Source: WHSM01 sp050701635
GTDB taxonomy: Bacteria; Actinomycetota; Actinomycetes; Mycobacteriales; Micromonosporaceae
Assembly (NCBI GenBank): GCA_050701635.1
Contig: JBOGDF010000005.1
Location: 1 to 38,327, forward strand
Direction: 5' to 3'
DNA: 38,327 nucleotides
This document shows positions 14,337 through 21,280 of this stretch, one piece after another. The translations under genes were made by a program, and so were the position numbers. The number at the start of each line of letters is the position of its first letter. Position 1 is the stretch's first letter. The notes beneath the pieces were generated by a model, which was not told the origin of the DNA, did no database searches, and worked only from the letters and a program-made list of their open reading frames with translations.

Positions 14337-15941
14337 ATGAAGCGACTCGCCGCAGCCGCCGCCACCCTCACCGTCGCCGTCGCCGCGGTCATCGCCGCCG
14401 GCGTGATGCCGGCCCACGCCGCCAACCTGGTGAACAACTCCGGCTTCGAGACCGGCTCGCTGTCACCCTGGTCCTGCTCCGGCGGAACGGGCTCGGTAGT
14501 CGCCAGCCCGGTGCGCTCCGGCTCGTACGCCCTCGCCGGCGCCGCCACCGGCAGCGACCACGCCAGATGCGCGCAGAGCGTGTCGGTGCAGCCCGGCACC
14601 GCGTACACCCTTTCGGCCTGGGTACGCGGCAACTACGTCTACCTCGGGGTGGCCGGCGGCGCGTCGACCTGGACGCCGAGCGCGGCGGCGTACACCCGGC
14701 TGAGCGTCAGCTTCACCACCGGGGCGGGCCAGACCTCGGTCGAGCTCTACCTGCACGGCTGGTACGCGCAGGGGACGTACCACGCCGACGACGTCGCGCT
14801 GGACGGTCCTGGTGGCGATCCGAGCCCGTCACCGACCATGTCCCCGAGCCCGACCGCCTCCCCGAGCCCGACCGCTTCGCCGAGCCCCACCCCGAGTCCG
14901 ACCGGACCGCCGCCGACCGGGCTGCCCAGGCACGCGCTGATCGGCTACCTGCACGCCAGCTTCGCCAACGGGTCCGGTTACCTCCGGATGGCCGACGTGC
15001 CGGACGCCTGGGACATCGTCAACCTCGCGTTCGGCGAGCCCACCTCCGTCACGAGTGGCGATATCCGGTTCCGGCTGTGCCCGGCCAGCGAGTGCCCGAA
15101 CGTGGAGAGCGAGGCGGACTTCATCGCCGCGATCAAGGCCAAGCAGGCCAAGGGCAAGAAGGTGTTGATCTCGATCGGCGGCCAGAACGGTCAGGTGCAG
15201 CTGACCACCACCGCCGCCCGGGACGCGTTCGTCAGCTCGGTCAGCGCGATCATCGACCGGTACGGTCTGGACGGCCTGGACATCGACTTCGAAGGGCACT
15301 CGCTGTACTTCAACGCCGGCGACACCGACTTCCGCAACCCGACCACGCCGGTGATCGTCAACCTGATCTCCGCGCTGAAGACGCTGAAGACCCGGTACGG
15401 CTCGCGGTTCGTACTGACGATGGCGCCGGAGACGTTCTTCGTGCAGGTGGGCTACCAGTTCTACGGCGGCGGCTGCGGCGGCTGCGACAACCGTACGGGC
15501 TCGTACCTGCCGGTGATCCACGCGATGCGGGACGCGCTGACCGTACTCCACGTACAGGACTACAACTCCGGGCCGGTGCTGGGCCTGGACAACCAGTACC
15601 ACAACATCGGCAACGCCGATTTCCACATCGCGATGACCGACATGCTCAAGGCCGGCTTCACGGTCGCGAACACCGGCCACACCTTCCCCGGACTGCGGGA
15701 GGACCAGATCGCCTTCGGGCTGCCGGCGGCGGTCAGCGCCGGCAACGGATACACCGCGCCGGCGGCCGTACACCAGGCGGTGGACTGCCTGGCCAAGGGC
15801 GCCAACTGTGGTGGCTACACGCTGCGGGGCGGCGCGTCGCCGGCCTTCCGCGGCCTGATGACCTGGTCGATCAACTGGGACCGCTACTACGCCTGGGAGT
15901 TCCAGAACAGCCACGAGCCGTACCTCAACGCCCTGCCCTAG
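14337..15941 (+). CDS. Secreted GH18 chitinase with N-terminal CBM and P/S/T linker
   Basis: A 534-residue modular chitinase. ATG 14337 is preceded by GGAGG at 14326-14330; the frame is open upstream but has no ribosome site there. The signal peptide ends near PAHAANLV. A beta-sandwich carbohydrate-binding module follows (~30-155; NLVNNSGFETGSLSPWSCSG, typical of CBM4/9- and CBM6-like folds). A Pro-Ser-Thr repeat linker spans ~160-195. The GH18 barrel starts LPRHALIGYLHASFANGSGY and has KKVLISIGGQNG and LDGLDIDFEGHS near residue 312, where DxxDxDxE supplies the catalytic glutamate. It belongs to the ChiC/ChiD-like actinobacterial type, different from its divergent neighbour, so the pair probably attacks chitin in complementary ways. 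Confidence 0.93.
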   Translation: MKRLAAAAATLTVAVAAVIAAGVMPAHAANLVNNSGFETGSLSPWSCSGGTGSVVASPVRSGSYALAGAATGSDHARCAQSVSVQPGTAYTLSAWVRGNYVYLGVAGGASTWTPSAAAYTRLSVSFTTGAGQTSVELYLHGWYAQGTYHADDVALDGPGGDPSPSPTMSPSPTASPSPTASPSPTPSPTGPPPTGLPRHALIGYLHASFANGSGYLRMADVPDAWDIVNLAFGEPTSVTSGDIRFRLCPASECPNVESEADFIAAIKAKQAKGKKVLISIGGQNGQVQLTTTAARDAFVSSVSAIIDRYGLDGLDIDFEGHSLYFNAGDTDFRNPTTPVIVNLISALKTLKTRYGSRFVLTMAPETFFVQVGYQFYGGGCGGCDNRTGSYLPVIHAMRDALTVLHVQDYNSGPVLGLDNQYHNIGNADFHIAMTDMLKAGFTVANTGHTFPGLREDQIAFGLPAAVSAGNGYTAPAAVHQAVDCLAKGANCGGYTLRGGASPAFRGLMTWSINWDRYYAWEFQNSHEPYLNALP

Positions 15942-15960
15942 CGCTGTGAGCTGGCGGGGA

Positions 15961-16740
15961 TCAGGTGGAAGCTCCCGCGAGGTAGAGCTCGCCGACGTGT
16001 GCGGTGAGCACCTCGCGGGCGTCGGCGGGAAGGCCGTCGTCGCTGATCACGATGTCGGCTCGGTCGAGCGGGGCGATGGTGGAGATGCCGACGGTCTGCC
16101 ATTTGGTGTGGTCGGCGAGGACGATCAGGCGGCGGCTGGCGTTGATCAGGGCCCGGTTGATCTCCGCTTCCATCAGGTTCGGTGTGGTGAGTCCGGCGCG
16201 TTCGTCGATGCCGTGTACGCCGAGGAAGACCAGGTCGGTGTGCAGTGAGCTGATCGCGGTGGTGGCGACCGGCCCGACGAGCGCGTCGGAGGGGGTGCGC
16301 TGGCCGCCGGTGAGGACCACCGTCTGGTCGGTGCGGTCCGAGCGGTGCAGTGCGTCGGCGGCCGGGATCGAGTTGGTGACGACGGTCAGCGCGGGGATCT
16401 GGGTCAGGTATCGGGCGAGGGTGGCGGTGGTGGTGCCGGCGGAGAGGGCGACGGTGGCGCCGGGGTGGACCAGGTCGGCGGCGCGGCGGGCGATGGCTTC
16501 CTTCTCGGCCTGTTGCCGGGTGGATTTCGCGGCGTAGCCGGGTTCGTCGGTGGCGTGTGACTCGATGGGGGTGGCGCCACCGTGGACCTTGGCCACCAGG
16601 CCGCGTTCTTCGAGCGTCTCCAGGTCGCGGCGGATCGTCATGTCGGAGACGCCGAACTCCTGGACCAGGTTGCTGACGCGTACGCCGCCGTCGCGCTTGA
16701 CCATCTCGAGGATCGTCGCCTGGCGCTGGTGCGCGAGCAT
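15961..16740 (-). CDS. DeoR/GlpR-family transcriptional repressor
   Basis: A 259-residue sugar-responsive repressor. The N-terminal winged helix has VSDMTIRRDLETLEERGLV, the DeoR signature (~residues 30-48). The C-terminal phosphosugar-sensing domain has LSAGTTTATLARYL, VVTNSIPAADAL and LVFLGVHGIDERAGLTTPN. AAGGAG sits 6 bases before the ATG at 16738-16740, so the longer upstream reading is not the true start. It converges on the second chitinase with a 19-bp gap. DeoR proteins usually bind phosphorylated sugars, so one from amino-sugar metabolism would fit, but the chitin-gene palindrome does not recur upstream of this gene. GATAAT (plus-strand ATTATC, 16801-16806) is a possible -10 box. Confidence 0.88.
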   Translation of the reverse strand: MLAHQRQATILEMVKRDGGVRVSNLVQEFGVSDMTIRRDLETLEERGLVAKVHGGATPIESHATDEPGYAAKSTRQQAEKEAIARRAADLVHPGATVALSAGTTTATLARYLTQIPALTVVTNSIPAADALHRSDRTDQTVVLTGGQRTPSDALVGPVATTAISSLHTDLVFLGVHGIDERAGLTTPNLMEAEINRALINASRRLIVLADHTKWQTVGISTIAPLDRADIVISDDGLPADAREVLTAHVGELYLAGAST

Positions 16741-16949
16741 CCGCTCTCCTTCGATCGAGCTCGATGAGCCGAGCTCCCCACCTGCGATGTCAGATTCAAC
16801 ATTATCCTGCATCGGTCGCTGGCCATCCGCGATTTCTCCCGGGATTGCCGGGCCGACAAGGGTGACAAGCTCCCGCGATGGCGTCGCACCTTTGTGCGTT
16901 ACTGCAGGAAAAAGTTGATTTAGCTGGTAGGCGGAGCTGAGAGGCCCCG

Positions 16950-17070
16950 TGTTGCCGACACCGGAGTCCAGTCCGGGCTGTCCCTTGACACTTTCAACGG
17001 GGGTACGGCCAACGGAACCGCGCTGATCCTGTGGACCTGTCACGGCGGGTCGAACCGGAAGTGGTCACGG
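16950..17070 (+). pseudogene. Ricin-type lectin (CBM13) remnant
   Basis: A short plus-strand reading gives SGLSLDTFNGGTANGTALIL and then WTCHGGSNRKW. This is a clear match to one ricin B / CBM13 repeat (Leu-Asp, Gly-Gly, NGT, and the QxW-like end, here RKW). There is no start, no partner repeats and no enzyme domain attached; the frame runs into unrelated sequence. It is probably what is left of a secreted CBM13 enzyme, in keeping with the neighbouring glycosidases. It was found by reading; its limits are approximate. Confidence 0.6.
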
Positions 17071-17500
17071 GGCCTGAAGCCAGCCGGGCTCATCACCGTG
17101 CCCGCCAGCAGCCCTCTGTCCAACGCCGGCCGAATTCCGTTGCGGTTGCGGTGGCCGGCTGGATAGCTTGGCCGGACACGGGAAAGGAGGTGGTCCAAAG
17201 TTGGATAGCTATAGGACTCGTGAGGTGGCTGTCCGCTAGCCGCTGTTCTCGCAATGACGATCGTCGAGACCGTGTAGCAGCGGTGCGGCGACAAACCAGA
17301 CAGTTGCCCGACCCCTGGGGATGCCGGCCCTTGTCCAGCCGGTCCGCGTGAGCGAACCCAGGGGTCGACCCTTTCCGCCACGCTGCCACCTGGGCGTGAA
17401 AGAGGCTCGATTGTGGAGTCCTGGTCGCGGAGGACAACGAGCGGCTGGCGTGGTTTCGGCGCTACTGGCGGACCGCCCCCACAGGACTCGTTGCCTTCGG
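17071..17500. other. Degraded non-coding stretch with a possible leader peptide and an inverted repeat
   Basis: No complete gene is visible. AAAGGAGG at 17183-17190 is an excellent ribosome site 10 bases before a TTG at 17201 that opens a 12-codon reading ending TAG at 17237-17239 (LDSYRTREVAVR). An 11-bp perfect inverted repeat lies at 17309-17319 and 17357-17367. The rest shows frames without recognisable domains. Confidence 0.4.
17309..17367. repeat. 11-bp perfect inverted repeat
   Basis: CGACCCCTGGG at 17309-17319 is exactly complementary to CCCAGGGGTCG at 17357-17367, separated by 37 bases. It lies in the degraded zone. It could be the end of a lost mobile element, an old terminator or an operator pair. 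Confidence 0.6.
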
Positions 17501-17509
17501 GGTCGGTGA

Positions 17510-17786
17510 GCACCACGTGACCCGCTTCCGGGCGTTGGCCGACGTCGATGTGCTGGGCGCCGAGCCCGAGCGCTCTCGCCACGGTGCGCTGCTGGTCCTC
17601 CAGGGACGTACTCGTCAGGTCGAAGTGCATCTGGTTCTGGCCGGTCTTCTGCGCCTGGGTCGGAAGGAGTCGGATCCGGAACCCGGTGTCATCGCTCGGC
17701 AGGAGCGCGATGCCGTCGTGGGGGTCGTCGACCAACTCATAGAGGTGAGAGGTCATCCGCTCCGCATCTGCGATCTGCTCACTCAC
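17510..17786 (-). pseudogene. VOC-family (glyoxalase/bleomycin-resistance-like) protein fragment
   Basis: The minus-strand frame has PTQAQKTGQNQMHFDLTSTS, then RALGLGAQHIDVGQRPEAGH and VVLTDPEGNES. This is the core of a VOC-fold protein: the HxDL metal-ligand strand, LGA, then DPEGNE. Actinobacterial relatives continue EFCVL; here the frame turns to non-matching sequence right after NES, and the N-terminal half of the fold is missing too. It reads as a broken gene of about half the usual length. The original function cannot be told. Confidence 0.6.
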
Positions 17787-17927
17787 CGCCGCGGACGGGG
17801 CACGTCCTCCCTACCCATGAGGACAGCAACGCTCAGGCGCTCGGAGGCTGCCACGCAACGCGAATAAGTCAACCCGGTATGCCCGCGCCGACGACCGCAC
17901 CGCGGGAACGGCGTGCGCCGTCCTCGG

Positions 17928-17944
17928 CCGTACCTTACGTACGG
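17928..17944. promoter_or_regulatory. 17-bp palindrome, TetR-operator-like
   Basis: CCGTACCTTACGTACGG has perfect 6-bp arms (CCGTAC/GTACGG) around CTTAC, a form common for TetR-family operators. No TetR gene is present; it lies between the VOC remnant and the frameshifted surface-protein gene and may be a left-over. Confidence 0.4.
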
Positions 17945-18076
17945 TGTGGGCTCGGCCGCCCGGCCAGCAATCGCCGAACTGTCCGCTACCCGTCAGTCGG
18001 GGCCGGGACGCAGCGGTACGGTTCGCCCGAAAAGACCGCTGCGAGGCTTCTGTGCGGTCCATGAGGGGTGGGGCCG

Positions 18077-20255
18077 ATGCGTCCGACAGGTGCGATGCGG
18101 CGTGATCTGGTGGTGGTGGCGCGCTGATGCTCGGCGGCGGCGTGCTGGTCGCGGGTGGGGTGGAGGCGCAGGCGGCGCCGCCGGTGCCGGTGGTGCTGAA
18201 CTTCGGTGCCCAGAACGGCGTCAACGCGCAGTGGATGGAGACCCAGCAGCTCGCCTCCTCAGGCGAGGAGCGCACGTTCTTCGCCACGTTCCTGGTGCAG
18301 CACGCGCCGGGTCGCCGGATCTTCGGGGTGAAGCTCGACGCTGACTTCAACGGCACCGACGACACCGGCGGCGCAGCGATGCGTTCGGTGGCCGCGCAGA
18401 CATACGTGGGTACGGCCGGCGGGATCGAGACCTCGCGGGTGTCGGTCGGTTTCGACGTCGGTACGCCGAGCGGCTTCTCCTGCACGTTCGCCGGCGGGAC
18501 CCGTGTCGTCGACGGACCCGTCCGGATGCGCGTGGTGGACAGCACGGGCGAGCAGAGCGGGTCCCTCAGCACCACGGTGCGGTTTGTCGAAGACACCAAC
18601 TGCGCCGGCATCCAGGATTATCCGCGGCTGACGTCGGCGGCGCAGAGCGGCGCCGAGGCGGTACCAGGTCAGGAGCTGCACTACACCTTCACCTGCGACG
18701 ACGTGGATCCGGATCTCTTCAGTTCCGACGACGACTGTGACCGGGCGAACGTACGGTGGCGGCGGCTCGGCGACGGCGGCACCAGCGCGCCACAGCTGGT
18801 CACCGACCTGGACGACACCACCGCCCACACCGTGAGCATGTCGTTCCCGGCGCGGGGCTACTACGTGGTCGAGGCGCGGTTCGGCAACGAGAACGGCGGG
18901 TTCCCGCAGACCCACAACCCGACCGGTGGCTGGTGGCGGCTCGGCAACGCGGAGGTCAACGACGCGTCGACCGGGCTCAGCGGGTCGTGTTCTCCGGCGC
19001 CGCGCCCAGCACCCCGCCGTCGGTCAACCCCGGTACGCCCACCAGCGCGGTCGCCTCCGCCGGCGACGCCGACCCCGGCGAGATCCAGGTGATCGAGTGG
19101 GACGCGGACGGCGACGGCAGCTATGAGCGTTTCGAGCACACGACCCCGTTCGTCTCCGGCGGCGACATCATCCACGTGCCGCTCACCGCCGCGGAGCGTA
19201 CCCAGGCTGTCGACACCACCACCCCGGGCCTGTACCCGGTACGGGCGCGGCTGACCGACAACGGTGCACTCGACGCCGCCGACAACAGCCGCCGGCAGCT
19301 CACGGTGGCGGGCCAGCTGCGGGTCAACGCGATCCCGGTCGCCGGCGACATCGCCACGTCGACGGACGAGGACACGCCGGTGGCGATCACACCGGCGGGC
19401 AGCGACGCGGACGCGCAGCCCGAGCCGCTGGCGTACGACATCGTCACCGCACCGCCCGCCTCCGCCGGTACGCTCGGCGCGGTCTCCGGCGGCAGCGTGA
19501 CCTTCACCCCGGCGCCGGACTTCCACGGCACCACCAGCTTCACCTACCAGGCACGCGACGGCGGGCCGGACACCGTCGGGGCGCACGCCGCCTCGAACCT
19601 CGCCACGGTGACGATCACCGTGGTCCAGGTCAACGACGCGCCGGTGGCGGCTGCCGACGCGTACGACGCCCCGACGAACCTGCCGCTGACCGTGCCGGCG
19701 CCCGGCGTACTCGGCAACGACACCGACGAGGAGGGTGACGCGCTGACCGCGGTGCTGGTGACGGCACCGTCGCACGGCACCGTCGAACTGGCGGCGGACG
19801 GTTCGTTCCGCTACGTGCCGGAGCAGGGATTCCAGGGCGTGGACAGCTTCACGTACGCGGCGAGCGACGGCAGCTCCACATCGGAGCCGGTCAGCGTCAG
19901 CCTCGCCGTGGCACCGATGCTCAGCGTCTCCGACGCGCCGCCGGTCAGCGAACGCCGGCAGGGACACGGTGTCAGCCACGCCGAGTTCGTCGTCACCCTC
20001 TCCGGGCCCAGCGCCACACCGGTGCTGGTACGGGCCGCCACCGCCGACGGCACCGCGCTCGCCGCCAGCGACTACCAGGCGCTTGACGTAGAGCTGCGGT
20101 TCGAACCCGGGCAGACCCGCAAGTTCGTACGGGTACGGGTGCTGTCCGACCGGACCGCCGAGCCGCAGGAGACCTTCCACCTGGTGCTGAGCCAACCCGG
20201 CGGAGCCGCGATCCTGGACGGCTCCGGCGTCGGCACGATCCTCGCCTCGTCCTGA
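18077..20255 (+). pseudogene. Secreted surface/adhesion-like protein with cadherin-like and Calx-beta domains, frameshifted twice
   Basis: The gene would encode about 725 residues if the frame were restored. Start: ATG 18077 gives MRPTGAMRRDLVVVA then stops at 18125, while the rest of a signal peptide (MLGGGVLVAGGVEAQA) runs from 18127 in another frame; GCGCGC at about 18119-18124 is the likely slip point. The N-terminal half (to ~18985) is a beta-rich domain of unknown type. Near 18975-18990 the frame shifts again: NDASTGLSG continues as RVVFSGAAPSTPPSVNPG one base out of step. The second half has two cadherin-like/Big_9 repeats (~19330-19640, FTYQARDG; ~19640-19910, FTYAASDG) and a final Calx-beta domain (~19915-20240, ending LVLSQPGGAAILDG). 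Two independent slips and decayed neighbours favour a true pseudogene; sequencing error remains possible. Confidence 0.75.
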
Positions 20256-20651
20256 GCGGGGGGTGTCACGTAGCGCGGCCAGCACGGCGAGTACCCGGCG
20301 GTGGTCGTCCGGGGTGTCGTGCAGAGCCGCCGCCGGGGCTTGGGGCCGGTGCTGGGCGGTGCCCGACGAGCGCGGAGTCGAGGCGGCCGCAACCCACCCT
20401 GATGTCGTGAGCGAATGCGCCGTTCCGCGGGTCCCAGCGTGCGTCGATGGCGCCAGGCGTCGCTAGGATGTACCCCCGCGACACCGAGTCGGCGACTACT
20501 GCGAGTAACCGAGTCTAGGGGGTACCGGTTGCCAGGTAGGTTTGATGCCTGGCCAGGAGTGATACGTCCGAGCAACCACGGAGCAACACAGAGATCAACT
20601 GCACCACTACGAGGTCGTCTGACAGGGCATAACCGCAGGTCAGCGCCGTAC
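20256..20651. other. Intergenic stretch before the tRNA remnant
   Basis: No gene could be supported. The minus strand has a short protein-like end (LHDTPDDHRRVLAVLAALRDT, 20260-20325 approximately) that may be the tail of a lost gene. A small inverted repeat, GCCAGG at 20531-20536 and CCTGGC at 20548-20553, lies upstream of the tRNA fragment. Confidence 0.35.
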
Positions 20652-20719
20652 GGGCTGCTAGCTCAATTGGCAGAGCAGCGGACTTTTAATTGTCTGGGGT
20701 GCGGTTTGCCCTCCAGCCC
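20652..20719 (+). tRNA. Broken tRNA-Lys(UUU), candidate attachment-site remnant
   Basis: GGGCTGC (acceptor), TA, GCTC/GAGC D-arm with AATTGGCA loop, then GCGGA and the loop CTTTTAA (anticodon TTT) match the 5' 40 bases of a lysine tRNA. After the anticodon loop the sequence diverges: the 3' anticodon strand is TTGTC instead of TCCGC, there is no TTCGA T-loop, and only CAGCCC at 20714-20719 mimics an acceptor 3' strand. Total length (68) is too short. It cannot be a working tRNA. Integrases commonly use tRNA 3' ends, and the defence island starts about 560 bp downstream, so this may mark an old insertion boundary. No integrase gene is in the window. Confidence 0.6.
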
Positions 20720-21280
20720 TGCGTCGTCCTGCTCATTCCTGCTCGGTCCCGACTTGTGCCGGGCAGTATCGGGCGCCACGGCGCGCCGGGCGGGCGCCGA
20801 AGTCGCGGTCCACACCACCGGGTCCCGCTGAGTGTTATCTAGGACCTGTACAGCCGAGCAGTAACGGAGCAGCCAGCGCCCCGGTCTGGGTTCGCGGTGG
20901 GCCTCCGCCGGCACCACTGGCCGCCTCACTTGCGATCACCTGGGAGCAGTTGGCCGCCATCGCCTCGGCTCCGGCGAGCATGATCGTCGCCGGCCAGCGC
21001 CGGCCAGCGCAAGCCCGGCGCCAATGCCTGATGTCCTGCGAAGGTCCTAGCATCCGTCACGCCCGCGGCAGTTCATCGTGCTGGTTCGTGGATACGGGGC
21101 TGGGAGGGTCTAGCCGGATAGATGACTGTGCGCCCGCCAAGGTTTCGACATCATCGATCAGGTGGCTCGACGACGAAGCTGGCAAGAAGAACCTGTGTGG
21201 GCATGCCCCCGCCGCACCGCGGATCGTGCGCCGGGAAGACAAGCGGCAGAACCAAGGCGCCTCATGAGTTGGGGTAAGCG
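20720..21280. other. Island left flank, no supported gene
   Basis: Both strands have only short readings without recognisable motifs. One plus-strand frame (20950-21267) is open for 105 codons but has unusual composition and no ribosome site. A partial duplication, GCCGGCCAGC at 20989-20998 followed by CGGCCAGCGC, is the only local repeat seen. Confidence 0.4.

Noticed and set aside
14818..14915. PSPT repeat as a CRISPR-like or regulatory array
   Set aside because: It is the Pro-Ser-Thr linker of the modular chitinase, in frame between its CBM and catalytic domain. No CRISPR-type spaced repeats were seen anywhere in the window.
16741..17043. N-terminal extension of the DeoR protein
   Set aside because: AAGGAG directly precedes the ATG at 16740 and the DeoR fold starts there; the extra 101 residues look random.
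18861..20285. 474-codon minus-strand open frame
   Set aside because: It is antisense to the cadherin-like gene, whose plus-strand domains (FTYQARDG, Calx-beta) are convincing; the antisense product has no recognisable features.
20652..20719. Functional tRNA-Lys
   Set aside because: The anticodon stem does not pair, the T-arm is missing and the length is too short.
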